The notes beneath the pieces are model-generated. The model saw nothing but the letters and a program-made list of their open reading frames with translations. It did not search any database and was not told the origin of the DNA. 64,000 bases of DNA from Gnetum montanum (Eukaryota; Streptophyta; Gnetopsida; Gnetales; Gnetaceae): the NCBI GenBank assembly GCA_015680685.1, contig MNCI01004872.1:1983523-2047522 (forward strand). The letters run 5' to 3'. Every line of letters begins with the position of its first letter. Within the stretch, counting starts at the first letter, position 1. The position numbers were made by a program, and so were the translations under genes. Positions 11,240 to 22,832 of the stretch are shown one piece after another.

Positions 11240-12612
11240 ATGATTGATATCTATTGAATAATATGATTGCTCATAGGGTTGATATAAGTCTTCCTTGTTT
11301 TATTGGTTTTCCAATAGATCCTTCAACTATTTTATTCCTTGAATATGATTTGGATTCATTCCCTAGACTCCTATGACCTTTCTACCTTCCTTAAGATACT
11401 AACTTTCATAGTGTGAGTAATTATTTCTAGGGGTTGTTAATCCTAGTTTTTTCTATTTAGGTTGTGGATCCTAGTCTAGGAATTCTATTAAAATGAATAT
11501 ATTCTAATTACCTATTCCTATGAACCTAATACTAATTAAAGGTTAAATTTATTAGAAATAACCATTAGGTTGTAATGTATGGTTACTAGATCAAGAATTA
11601 GTAAAGTTATAGGCCTATCAAAGTACAGTTTAAATTGTTTTTGTATGATTAATCTCACATCTCTTCACTGGATTCAAAAGAACAAAGCATGCTAGAAATA
11701 GCTATTTATTCATCTAAAATGGATATTGAATGTGAAAGTTGTAATGATTTTAATTTCTAAGGTTGTTAGAGCACAATTTAAGGGAGGGATTTATAAACTA
11801 ATTTGAATTCATCATCATGCTTAAAAGGTTAAAATCTAGTGGAAATGACTTTTTCTCATCCAATAAGGCTCATTTATGATTCTTTTGATTAAAATCCTAA
11901 GGCATGAATTGCAATACTTCTCAAGATGTCATCCATTCTAGTACTAATCTAATCCAAGCATGCTTAACTTTTTAGTTTTCTCTTCAATGGTTACTAATCA
12001 ATTCGATTGCTAGGTTATGCATAAATTAAATAGACTTCATACTTAAAGTTGATTCAAGATTTAAATTTTTTTAAAAGAAATATTTTTTGCAATTTTCTAG
12101 CCTAGTGTAGATCACCAATGTTTGCTAATGTTGGGCTAGTATGGGCCAACAACCTCTGCTAGTACTAGGATAGTATGGAGCTATAGCACCTACGATGTCT
12201 ATTGATGTTAGTTTGATACAGAACTATGGTGTTCATGGTATCATTAGGTATCATAGATTCCTACTTTCATGAGGGGTTCTATGAAAAAAGTAGAAATGAT
12301 AGTGACCTATGTGGTAAACATGGTAATGAAGTCAATGAAATTGGATAAGAACAATTACATGTATAGTAATGATTATGGTGAAAAAGAGTAGGAGTGATGA
12401 TTTAAAATGTAGGTTCTAGTCTTCGCAATTGATAGCAAGGGTTTGATATTATGGGGTGGTGATAATGAGAATTTGTATTTTTATAGCCTCTTAGGTTACG
12501 TAGCTTATCTTGCAAAAGACATGTAGCTGGGCATCAATTTGTAGTGTAACATTATCACATAGAATGGAAACCTGAATATGGGTGATGGCATAAAGGATGG
12601 TGGTAGAGAAGG
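11240..12612. other. Element F internal non-coding part, left of element A
   Basis: No gene recognised. The part 11790-11970 aligns patchily to 4700-4890 of element E. The final stretch contains many TGG and GTGATGG words like the low-complexity part of E. Ends with GAAGG, one half of the target duplication of element A. Confidence 0.45.
12608..12612. repeat. Target-site duplication of element A, left copy
   Basis: GAAGG, matched exactly by 21474-21478 on the other side of element A. Confidence 0.85.
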
Positions 12613-13175
12613 TGATGAGTGGCAATGTGCCCCTACACTCAACCATACGAATATGAGTGTGTATGCATGATCTAGTAGAACTCCATAGAAGGACTAGTTG
12701 TGGTATCTAGATAGTTACACATTGATCACAGTTCACTATCTTCCCACCTAGACTAGTATTTATTTTGTCACATATGGTTTAGTCCAGAGTGAGGTGTATG
12801 ATATGATCCTAAACTAGTGCTACTCCTAGAGATAATGGAAAATAATCTTGTTTTAAGCTAATAGAAAATGTGAAGCAGAATCTAACTAGCCTAAGTGCGA
12901 TGAGCATCCATCCCTTAATCATCTATGTTCATCTTGGACCTCGTGTACTACTTCTGGGATTACCAAGCATATATTACTTGAGTGCTCCTAGATACGATAC
13001 TAGGTTACCAAGTAGTTACACTTAAATGTTTGTGATTAAGTCATACTTATTCCACATAAAACAACAAGAATAGTAAATGATAGTAAAGAAAGAGTAATTA
13101 GGGAAACAATCAATAACAATAAAAATTAAACAATTAAAACTAAGTGAATGCTGCAATGATGAAATAATCTCGATC

Positions 13176-13181
13176 TTTATT
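13176..13181 (-). terminator. Polyadenylation signal in the 3' LTR of element A
   Basis: AATAAA on the minus strand, about 180 bp downstream of the TATA-like box. The same AATAAAGAT context sits at the equivalent place in the LTRs of C and D, which suggests that it ends the element transcript. Confidence 0.5.
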
Positions 13182-13387
13182 GTCGATCATGTGCGTGTCC
13201 AAGTACATCACACTCGAATAAAGGTTTTGTACAATTACAATCATCACACTATGAGCATGCACTGGGGAAAGGATTGAAATGAATTAATATTGACATAAAA
13301 GACTCTACTCTAACGCTAACTAACTGACTCCTCTTCCTGTGCACCTAAATGTGGTATTTATAGGCCTACACAAGAACCATGACTTTG

Positions 13388-13472
13388 TGTATCTGATATC
13401 ATTATCCAAGCCATGATATCACATACGCAATATCACATACCCGATATCGCGGATCTGATATCAAATTTTGGA
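13388..13472 (-). promoter_or_regulatory. U3 dyad array of element A (3' LTR)
   Basis: Repeated GATATC-type dyads separated by about 14 bp (ATCTGATATC, ATGATATCACATACGC, CCGATATCGCGG). The same motif family fills the U3 of B and D. Confidence 0.6.
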
Positions 13473-13488
13473 AAATCATGATTCATCA

Positions 13489-13497
13489 TAACCCCAT
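13489..13497 (-). promoter_or_regulatory. Polypurine tract of element A
   Basis: ATGGGGTTA on the minus strand, directly before the TGATGAATC start of the 3' LTR. It sits in the position from which plus-strand DNA synthesis starts and is conserved in B, C and D as ATGGGGGTA or GTGGGGGTA. Confidence 0.6.
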
Positions 13498-13659
13498 GAT
13501 TGAATGAAAACTCATCCTTGAGTTAAACAAAATGAGAACAAGTTCAATTAATTACATAATGGATAGGTATGGAATTATTGCCTAACTAGGGAATTATTCA
13601 TGCCATAGGTGAAGAATTGAACATAACAAAATTGGGACATAGACACAAAATTACAAAAT

Positions 13660-16443
13660 TTATTGGAACTTATGTGGCTCTTGGTGGTGGTGGTTCCTCC
13701 ATGGATCTCTTCCCCTATCTTGTGCTCCAGGTTTTGAGATTTGATGTCTTTGAAGGAGTGCCTAGAGTTTTTCCTCTTTAGTTCATGGATCCTGTGTCAT
13801 CCATGCTGATGCTCCAATGTTTGATGGAGTCGGCACCTCCCATGGACATGGTAGTTGCAGAAACATCTGGTTGGCCTTGACATACCAAGCCACAAACAGA
13901 TGTCGTTCCTCTTCATAGGCTCTAGCTTTATCCTTGTATTCCTACTAATCCATGATCTATTGAGCCAAATCTACTGTGACACCCTTTTATCCTTGGTAGC
14001 TAGTCTTGACCACCTCCAATCCAGAACTTGCCACTTCTAATTTCTATAGTGTTTTCTTATGTTCAGAAAATTTTGTTTCATACTTTGTGTAGGTGGTAGC
14101 TATCTGCTTTTCTAATTTTGTTTTCAAATGTCTTGCTATCAACATGGCTAAGTTGGCATACCGCAAGTTTTCTAGCTCCATGTATTCTATAAGATCTTGT
14201 ATTTGCAAGTCCTAACCTTTTAGTTCAACTCTGTGGGCAAAGGCATAAGTATCCAATATGGCTCACCAATCACTGTTTTGAGCATTGAGAGTGTTGATAT
14301 GGGCCTTGGCCATATGGATTTCTTTTTCTATCACCTATTTATACATCCCCACCTAATCCCTAAAGTGTTCCTTAAGCTTCTCATGTTGCTTGGCCTCATT
14401 TTTCCATGCGCATATTTTAATTGCCATCTTTTGATGGATTGCACATACCTCCTCCATTGAGAGTGTTCAATTTTCTCTGGCCAAGCAATTCATATCCTGG
14501 GTAACCCTAATTAATTATTCTCGTAATTGCTAAAAATTTTCTTTAAGAACATTCCTTTATTTTTGTACAGTGGTCAACCGGAGATTGTCAATGACAAGTT
14601 ATTTATTCTACTCTTGTAAGGGCTTGAGTGCTTTGGCATGTGCATATGTTTGGGCTTGTGCCTTGGAAGCATCCTAATCAACCTTCTTTTTTTCTTCCAT
14701 TACTTTTTTATTTTCTACTAGTAATTTATTTAGTTTCTCAGTTTGGAAGGACTCTAGCTAGTCTGCGAGGATGAATTGAGATGGGCCCTATTGTCTAGCT
14801 TGCAAGGTGATAAGCTTTTGTTGGAGTCTTTCTAGCTCCTCCTTTGCATGCTTGGCCCTAATCTCTATCATGACTAACTTCCCTTTTGTGGAAATGAGGT
14901 CTGACTAAGTTGCTATGACATCTTGAGGGATGTCAAATAGGGACTTCATCACTTGTCCCATCTAAAACAACCGATATAGAACATCCTCATGCTTCGCAGG
15001 AGTCATCAAGGGACCAGCCAAAGTTTGAGCATTGCATGCTCTTGTAAAATCTACTAGTGGCATAATAGGAACATTGAATGATTCTTTTATGTGGTCTATG
15101 ACCACTTCTATGGCTCCCACTGCATCTTGGTGCTGCATGACCACTACTGTGGGACCTTCACCAGTTTCTAATTGCACCTGAAAGGATGCAACATTTCTAG
15201 AGATCTATTGTGACCAGTGTGATTCCTCTCCTCCTATTTGGATTGATACCTCATCTCATGCATGATCAATGAAGATCATTGATTTTACAACATCATCTAT
15301 GATCCTAAAGAGATTGCTCTCATCACAGCTTCCCCAATTGACCGTTTTAGTGATGGCCCTGAGATGGCTCATTAATGGTCGATAGTTCTACGGTGGTGGT
15401 GGTGGTTGGTCTTGCTAGCCTATGCTAGGCCCCACTTCCTATTGTTTACTAGGCCTTGTGCTTGGAAGTTGGCTAGGCCCTACATCAACCATCTATTCTT
15501 ATTCAGGCTCTAGTGTCTCACTAGCACTTTTCCTTCAGGCAGGTGGCTTCAGTAATTCAACAAATGAAGCATTTTGGGCCTTTCTAGGGGTGTCATTGGT
15601 GTATCCTAGAATTTCAGCACACTCGAATAGCTTCCTAATTAGATAGGGGAAGGGCAATGCAAGCTTCCCCATCTTGTATTCTTCGAACTGCCTCAAAATT
15701 TCTATAAGATATAGATGGGGTAGGTTGGCATTAACCTCACCCATCAAGATAGCACTTCCTCTAGCCACATATGTGGAGATTCTATTTAACCCTTTTATGG
15801 GGAAGATGTGATATGTGCCAATCTTGAAGTAGATTCTCTCTTCAAGTGTTAGCTCTCCATATGCTTTGTATTCCTTGTTGTATGCCCTTTTCAACCATAT
15901 CTTCCATGCATCACCATCTGAACAAGTGGGCAAGTGAGCAACTTTTGGCCCTGTATTTGGGAGATTCAACACCTCTAAAATGGCTTTGGTAGAGAAATCC
16001 ATAGAAACACCACCAATATCAACAGTGGTGTCTTCTTCTTTATTGTGCCAAAATTGGTACGTCTCTCCCAGGTACCAATCACCACTTTTAGAGAGAATAG
16101 GCCATAGTGGGGACCCTTTAAGCTGGTCCTTGATTGCTTCAGGAGCAAACTTAGTGAAAGGTTAGAAGTTAAGTTACACAATTATGACTACTGATGTTGA
16201 CCTTTCACAAATTGCCTCAATGCATTCTGGGGAGAACGTAAGATGTCATCCCTATTCAAGTGCTTCATTGTCTTCTCCTTCAGCATGCCCCAATTGCATA
16301 GTAACAGGAGGTTTCAGATGGATGCCGAATGATTATGCCTCCTATTCTATACATTTCTCAAGAGATGCCTAGCCTCTACCTTTTTTTGGTCATTTGGGTG
16401 CACCTTGAGAAGGTCCTTCTTGTTGTCCTCTTTTAGGGACCAT
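13660..16443 (-). pseudogene. Element A second ORF: basic N-terminus, plant-transposon-like domain, long coiled coil
   Basis: Read from ATG at 16443 (MVPKRGQQEG in A, MGPKRGQQGG in B) to a TAA at 13660, about 928 codons with scattered stops. The N-terminus is rich in Gly, Gln, Lys and Arg. The best-preserved part is the minus-strand stretch 16150-15535: about 205 codons open without a stop, containing SGDWYLGETYQFWHNKEED, IGGVSMDFSTKAILEVLNLP, LTLEERIYFKIGTYHIFP and LALPFPYLIRKLFE. This order (G-phi-DFS...I...LNLP, H-I-P, PFP-LI-L) recalls the putative plant transposon protein domain often seen near LTR elements; that resemblance is from memory and is moderate. From about 15180 to 13800 the sequence is Glu/Lys/Gln-rich with heptad-like spacing, a probable coiled coil. 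It has no pol motifs. Function is unknown. Confidence 0.55.
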
Positions 16444-16930
16444 CTGCAATCATGACTATTAGTAAGGTTACTTACAAAATTTGATTTATACCTTACTTCT
16501 TACCTTTAATAAATTTATATCTTATTTAGTGTGATCTAGAGTTAAATATTTTTACAAAAATTTGATTAGGTGGCTTTAAAAATTAATTCTTGTGGTATGG
16601 GTGAAGAGATAAGATTAATTTTGGCAACATGTTTAACATTTTTAAAGTCATTTACCCTTTATGATATCCTTTAGGAAATGATAAATTTTAAAAAAATTAT
16701 GCACAACTTTGAGTGTACCCTTCTTCCATGACTAAGTTAAACACTCCAAGTTTAGACAGGCTCAATCAGAATAGGAATCAGAGCATTAATGAGTGAGTTA
16801 TGGATGTTTGAATGATAGGTGTGCAAGCTAAAAAATTTGTGAAAGAAAATTTGAACAACTCTCCTTGCATGAATAGTACAAAATGATGTTTACATGCATA
16901 GGGGGATCCATATACATAGTTTTTATGGAC
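16444..16930. other. Leader between the internal U3-like array and the second ORF of element A
   Basis: Non-coding, AT-rich, about 490 bp. It is partly shared with element B at 24872-25060 (TTACTTA..GTGTGATCTAGAGTTA-type sequence). No splice or start signals can be assigned with confidence. Confidence 0.4.
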
Positions 16931-17004
16931 ATAATATCGCGTACCTGATAGCACGGACCCAATATCATGTCGGACCTGATATCGGGTACCCGATATCACG
17001 ACCC
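16931..17004 (-). promoter_or_regulatory. Internal copy of the LTR U3 dyad array in element A
   Basis: Contains AATATCGCGTACCTGATAGC, CCCAATATCATG and CCTGATATCGGGTACCCGAT, i.e. the motif that otherwise occurs only in the LTR U3 of A, B and D. It lies about 490 bp upstream of the second ORF, in the same orientation as the ORF. It could act as a separate promoter or enhancer for ORF2; that is inference. No TATA-like box was confirmed next to it. Confidence 0.5.
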
Positions 17005-17049
17005 ATTGAAAATAAAGTACTTGGCAAGATTGATGAATTTTTGAATTTC

Positions 17050-18240
17050 CAAGGTCAAAAATGAAGGATTTGAGGTTAATTCGAAAATCCTAGGGTAACG
17101 CTAAAGAGGCTTAAAGGCATCAAAAGTGTAATGAACTGGAGACTGGCAATGAAATTCATGAATAGGATGAGGAAAAAGGATCTGTTATGGTGCATAGGAA
17201 CATTGAAAGTTAGAATGATGATAGAGGAAAATATTATTGTAGCAATGCAATTCTTGGAGGGTATAAAATGATGTGGTGATGTGCAAAAAGTACAAATTAC
17301 AAAATTCATGCAAGTGGATCCTCCCCAAAGCAAGTTCCAACCTATAATGCCCTTGCATAACCACACCTTAAAATGTCCGTAGGCACTAGAAGGGTTAACT
17401 ATAATCTACACTGACACAACAAAACAAACACATGTTAAATACCACCATGATGAAGTATGAGTTCTATGCCACACAAGACACAAGTTAGAAATACTTAGAC
17501 AATGAGATGAAATGAATCGTAGAAGGGATTGTAGAGATTGGGATGCGAGGTAACTGACCCAGGGCATAATGAATCCTAGGTGTATGGCATGATTAATGTG
17601 TCATTAGCCCATAGCTCTAGAATCAAGACCAAGTCTAGTCCACCAATTAGTGACATCACATTGTTTCATCCAAGGATGGACAACCATAAGAGCACCATGA
17701 CAACAAGGTGTATGATCACTTGGCATTTTGTCCAAGGGAGGAGTGATTTAGAATTTGTGGCACACACACACACTTTTTTCTTTTGATCTTTTCTTGTATG
17801 GTTCATCTCTTTTTTTTCTTTCTCATCATTTATATTTTCTTTCTTTCTAGCCACTTTGGCACTTTGTTTTCCCCAATAGTGAACTAGAGAAGTTTCCAAC
17901 CTTCAGGCATGGGTGCATGTCTTTCCAATGGGACCCCTAGAACAACATTGAGTTTCTTTAGGGAGTGCTTTTATTACTCTTACTTCCATTTTTTGTTATA
18001 TGTACAAGGATCTTAGTATGACCAGGCTACATGATAGCACCTACAGAAGTCACCAAAGAGAATCCACAAGTTCCCTTGATGTCACACCCTGGCCATTCCC
18101 TCTTAGTCCATCATTTTTCACTCTAGGCATAATGAGCACAAAATTACTTTACATTTTAATGATCACAAAAATATCAGCATACCCAGAGTAGAACCTCTAA
18201 TTAATAGAATGGGTGGGTGGATGTTTTGGGGCTACTATCC
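17050..18240 (-). other. Conserved non-coding module, element A copy
   Basis: This stretch follows gag on the minus strand and is closely matched in B (25060-25985). It is also recognisable in C (about 32640-33700) and D (about 47700-48960). The best-kept core is the purine tract CTTGCTTTGGGGAGGATCC (minus strand, 17316-17333). No frame is conserved across the four copies, so it looks like a cis element rather than coding sequence. Confidence 0.55.
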
Positions 18241-18432
18241 AAATAATTAGTCACTTGTGACTCGATAGCATAGAACAACACCTCAACTAACAAGTCACAT
18301 GAGTATTTTATTTGCCTATGAGATTACCCTCAAAAAGGTAAAACAATAAATTAGAAATGAAAAACTGGAAAACAAAATACTAGAAAATAAAAAATTGTAG
18401 AATTAAAGAAAAGGAAAAAATATTTACTAATT

Positions 18433-20481
18433 CTACTTGTTAGAATGGAGGATATCCCTCATAACTAAATAGTTGAGCATGGCTAGAATTAATAATGGAA
18501 AATGTGGATCCATGCATGTTGGAAATGTTGGGAATTGATCATATCCAAACCACCGAGTGTCTTTTGAGGTGGTGGTAGGAATATACCCAAATTGGGGTTC
18601 GCACACTTGATTGTAGTAGGCATAGTGGGGTAGATTATAAGATGTGGTCATGTGATAAGGAGCTAACCCACTATGGCGCCTGTGATCGTAAGATGGTATG
18701 CAAGGATCAATATGTCTCCCTATGTGGTTATTTTCATTAGGTTACATAGTTGTTGGAGTGTTGATTGGTGGCCCAAATAAGGTAACAAGAGGCTTTGGGT
18801 TTGAAGGAGGAGATGCAGCATAGCACTAGACTTGTGTTGAGTTGGTGGATGTAGTGGTTTCGGAATTGTGCTATCTCTTTTTATGGTTATGCCTAAAGAA
18901 AGGATGCTTCTAACATTGTGAAGAGTCTCCACTACTATTGATATTAGCAGCACAAGTAACATTTGTGGGCTGGTGCTGTGGTGCAAAATATTTTGGAACT
19001 ATTTGTGGTGATGTAGAAGGAGGTGAAGGATGAGAATATTGAGGGTAAGGAGAAGTATAAGGAACATAAGGTGGTGATCTTGTTGGAGAGGACATGGGCT
19101 GATAGTATTTAGAAGAATGATAATGATGTGGTGAGATAGAGGATGTTGACCCAGTTGGGGAAATAGAATGTTGAACCTAATAACCTCTTGAGTTTGGATG
19201 GTATGAAGGGTGTGACTAGTTTGAGGGTGGCCTCCCCCACGACTGGAATTTTTGCCACTATGATTGAACACGATATTTTTGTATGAACTCTGGATGTAAC
19301 ATTTTTCCCTAATGCTCATGTAAATGTGACAATATTTGGCATTGATCTTTGGGATGATCGTACAGGCAAACATTACATTGATACGTATGATTAGCAATTG
19401 AGTTCTTATCCTTATTCTCTTCAACCCTTCTTCCCGATTGTCTAGTGGTGTTCTATCATGTTTCTTAGTTCATCATGGTTCTACCTCTAATAGTGTTGGC
19501 ATATTCTTCACATTTTTCATGTATCCATTCCATCATCTTATTGATCTTTTCCTCAATTTCATCTAGTGATTATAGTATTAGCAAAGATGATTCCACCTCC
19601 TTTAGGTGAGTTGGTTTCTCACCGTCATGATCATGGACCTTTGCTAATTCAAGCTTTTGGTCCCATTGAGAGCTTTCAACATTATCCCATTTATCTATTT
19701 CTTCTTCTTCTTTTGCTACCAGCTTAATAAGCTCTTGGAATTGCTGGGTTTGTAGCTTGTATAGTTGACCTCGAGCATACATCCCTAGGGTCTCCCTTAT
19801 TTCATTATGGAGCCCATCCATGATGTGGTACATTAGCCTTTCCTCAGAGAACCCATGACTTGGAAAATTGTTTAATAGTGAATAGTATCTTTCTAAGGCC
19901 ATGTCCAAGGGTTCATGTTGCACTTGTTTCCACTCTTGGATTTGTCTTCTCAAGGTTGACACTCTTGCATAGGTTTGATATCTTTCATTAAATAGTTCTA
20001 CCATGGTCGGCCAACTTCAAATTGATTTTTGTTTTAAAGACCTATACCATATTTTTTCTTGGCCAATGAGTATAATGGGAAAGAGCTTAAGTCTTTGTCA
20101 TCCATTTTCAATGTTTTTCCATGCATAGGCATTGTAGAAGGTTTGTAAATGATGTTGCAGATCTAAATCATAGCCTCAAGAAAACTTAGGACAGTTTTTT
20201 AAATCAAGCCTAGGTAGATGGCTTTCCTTGCAATGCCTGTGGGATATTCAAACAACCTCTTGTATATGCATTAGGCTCTTAATGGCTAGTAGGGGTTCAT
20301 CGTCACTAGGTAGGTTATGAGTTTGTGAGTTGGGACAATGTTGTCTTTGTTTATGTACATAGGAGACCCCTGCATAAGATTGAGTACTTCAAACTTTGTC
20401 TTCATTATCATATAATTCATTGGTTCTCCAATGAATTGCCTTACTAGTTGTTGTATTATCATAGTCTTGTGAGAGAGACAT
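18433..20481 (-). pseudogene. gag: gag of element A
   Basis: Starts at ATG 20481 (MSLSQDYDNT) and runs about 683 codons to a TAG at 18433 with several stops. The core capsid-like part has KLFPIILIG, WYRSL, and the long clean frame 20004-19570 (VELFNERYQTYAR, WKQVQHEPLDMALERYY, EERLMYHIMDGLHNEIRETL), typical of the Retrotrans_gag domain of plant Ty3/gypsy elements. Further on lies CNVCLYDHPKDQC, a zinc knuckle of the form CX2CX3HX4C, one residue short of the usual spacing. A Pro/Ser/Tyr/Gln-rich tail and a KHPFFRHNHKK block follow. Gag assembles the particle that packages the element RNA; the protease that would normally follow is missing. Confidence 0.75.
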
Positions 20482-20595
20482 TGTTGTGAATTTGTGTGTG
20501 ACTTATGTGCAATTAGTTTCTCTCTAAAAGATATATTGTTAATGCTTCTTTATAGAAATCTTGGATGATATAACTAATCTAGATAACTAGCACCA

Positions 20596-20614
20596 TCCTC
20601 AGAAATAGTGCCAA
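20596..20614 (-). promoter_or_regulatory. Primer-binding site of element A (tRNA-Asp, mutated)
   Basis: Directly inside the 5' LTR the minus strand reads TTGGCACTATTTCTGAGGA. This lines up with TGGCGCCGTTGCCGGGGA, the complement of the plant tRNA-Asp 3' end used by Athila-type elements, with several changes, mostly C to T or G to A. Confidence 0.5.
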
Positions 20615-21473
20615 TGATGAACAGTGAGGTACCCCTACACTCAACCATATGAATACAAGCATGTACACACGATCCGGTCAAACTCCATAAATGGACTAGT
20701 TGTGGTATCTAGATAGTTACATGTTGATCGTAGTTCGCTATCCTCCCACCTATACTAGTATTTGCTTTGTCTCGTATGGTTTAGTCTAGAGTGAGGTGTA
20801 TAATTTGATCCTAAACTAGTGCTACTCCTAGAATCAATGGAAAATAATCTTGTTTTAAGCTAATAGGCAATGTGAAGTAGAATCTAACTAGCCTAAGTGC
20901 GATGAGCATCTATCCCTTAATCATCTGTGTGCATCTTGGACCTTGTGTACTACTTCTAGGATTACCAAGCATATATTACTTGAGTGCTCCTAGATACGCT
21001 ACCAGGTTACCAAGTAGTTACACTTAAATGTTCGTGATTAAGTCATACTCATTCTACATTAAACAATAGGAATAGTAAATGATGGTAAAGAAAGAATAAT
21101 TAGGAAAACAATAAATAACAATAACAATTAAACAATTAAAACTAAGTGAATGCTACAATGATGGAGTAATCTCAATCTTTATTGTCGATCATGTACATGT
21201 ACAAATACCTCACACTCGAATAAAGGTTTTGTACAATTACAATCATCACACTATGGGCATGCATTGGGGAAAGGATTGAAATGAATTGAAATTAACAAAA
21301 AAGACTCTACTCTAATACTAACTAACTGACTCCCCTTCCTATGCACCTAAATTTGGTATTTATAGGCTTACACAGGAACCACAATATCGTGTATTCGATA
21401 TCTTTATCTACGCAATATCGTGTACCCAATATCGTAGATCTGATATTAGAGCTTGGCAAATAACGATTCATCA
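20615..21473 (-). repeat. 5' LTR of element A
   Basis: Homologous to 12613-13488. U3 dyad array at 21382-21456 (CAATATCGTGTACCCAATAT, TCTGATATTAG) and TATA-like CTATAAATACC (minus strand) at 21356-21366. Followed directly by the GAAGG target duplication. Confidence 0.85.
21356..21366 (-). promoter_or_regulatory. TATA-like box, 5' LTR of element A
   Basis: CCTATAAATAC on the minus strand, about 110 bp inside the LTR start and just after the dyad array. All four related elements have this box in the same place, so U3 is only about 110-300 bp long. Confidence 0.55.
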
Positions 21474-21478
21474 GAAGG
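21474..21478. repeat. Target-site duplication of element A, right copy
   Basis: GAAGG, identical to 12608-12612. Confidence 0.85.
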
Positions 21479-22832
21479 CACATGCAATGAGAAATATCTA
21501 GCAATGACTAGTTAAGAGGGAATTAGAGTGATGGTTTTCTTATGAAGTGGTTCTTTAGTTTTACATTCATAGCTACACTCATAGTTGAATGTAACACTTA
21601 TAGTTGTACAATGTAGTAAGGGCTATGATACCATGTGAGACCTTATTTTGATGTAGCATGGTAAGGGATGTGTTACTACACATAGCCCTGCAATGACACA
21701 ATGTGGTTAGGTTATGTTAATACATACAACCCTAGAATGATGTGATGTGGCTAGGCTACATAGTTCATACATGGACATATCAACATATTGGCAATGCTAT
21801 AAAAGCCCTTTAGATTTCTAAAATTTATTAATATTTAAATTTTATTTTATTTAAAATATATAAAATCTACTAAGAGATTTTAGTATAAACATTGTGTTCA
21901 ACTTGGTGGTTAGCATGTAGTTCTTTCATCAAAGTAACCTTAATAATTTGATTTATTGATGAGATTAAAAGTTCTAGGTGACTTAAATTTGATTACTTAC
22001 CAATTACACCAAAGAGAACCTTACACTAACCTTAATTCTTTCTATTTTTCATATAGGGTCATAGAATCTTAAATATCATAAATATACTCTTAGTGTTGAT
22101 AAGGGGATAAGGATTATCAAGCTTAGTTTATCTAGCTTTAAGAAGAAGAGTAGCAAGGTATAATACTTCATTATTATCTCATGAGTTGTAATTTTTCTAT
22201 AAGCCCCTTACTAATGATTCTTCCTAGTTAGGTAAAGGGAATCTATAGTTAGCACAATTTCTTTATGTTTATCCAATGGAATCTTATAATTAATTCCTAT
22301 GAGTTAGTTAGTGATTAAAACCTAGATAGGTTAAGGATGTTATGTTTATTACTTATTTAGGATTTGTGTGTTTAGTGAAAAGTAAAATTTAATAGTGAGA
22401 CAACATATTATAAGACTTTAGTTACTAATATTATGAAAAAAAATACTAAATTCATAGAAAGATCTAGGAAGGATTACTTCTATTTAAAAGGAGAGGTTTC
22501 TAACAAAAATACTAATTTTTTTAGTATGGGATCTAGCAACTTGGGTTCTTACTTGACTATGAAAAATTCTAACTTTATTAAGAAACATGTAAGAGTTACC
22601 TAGATGTATTTTCCCCCTTACCAAAATCTCTTATAATTGGTGTATTTTGTTGGTCTCTTATTTATCCTAGATCATAACTCACTTTAACAATATGGTTTAT
22701 TTTAAATGTGGTACACTTCTAATGATGGTTCATGATTCATCCTAGATCATGGCTTATAGTTTATATCATGGTTTATCCTTAATTTTGATTCACTTTAATT
22801 CATGATTTATTCTAATATCAATAATAAGATCT
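21479..22832. other. Element F internal non-coding part, right of element A
   Basis: No gene recognised. Around 21600-21780 words such as ACATAGCCCTGCAATGACAC recall the GC-richer minisatellite of element E at 5262-5500. At about 21795 the sequence CTATAAAAGCCCTTTAG matches the ATAGCCCTACCAAAGGGC region of E at about 5917-5935. Confidence 0.45.
22660..22810. repeat. Degenerate TCATGGTTTATCC repeat
   Basis: Units such as GATTCATCCTAGATCATGGC, TATATCATGGTTTATCC and AATTCATGATTTATTC repeat at about 20-30 bp. Same vocabulary as 306-600 and 42430-42770. Confidence 0.45.

Larger units (their letters stand above)
12613..13488 (-). repeat. 3' LTR of element A
   Basis: Aligns along its whole length to 20615-21473; most differences are transitions. 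Carries the U3 dyad array at 13388-13472, the TATA-like CTATAAATACC (minus strand, about 13357-13367), and a minus-strand AATAAAG at about 13176. Confidence 0.85.
12613..21473 (-). mobile_element. Element A: pol-less Ty3/gypsy-type LTR element with gag and a second ORF
   Basis: LTRs at 12613-13488 and 20615-21473 begin TGATGA and end ATTCATCA. The flanks are GAAGG on both sides (12608-12612 and 21474-21478), a perfect 5-bp target duplication. In minus-strand order it contains the 5' LTR, a mutated tRNA-Asp primer site, gag (20481-18433), a conserved non-coding module (about 18240-17050), an internal U3-like array (17004-16931), a second ORF (16443-13660), the tract ATGGGGTTA and the 3' LTR. 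No protease, RT, RNase H or integrase was found, so it would depend on enzymes supplied in trans, plausibly by a C-type relative. Confidence 0.82.
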
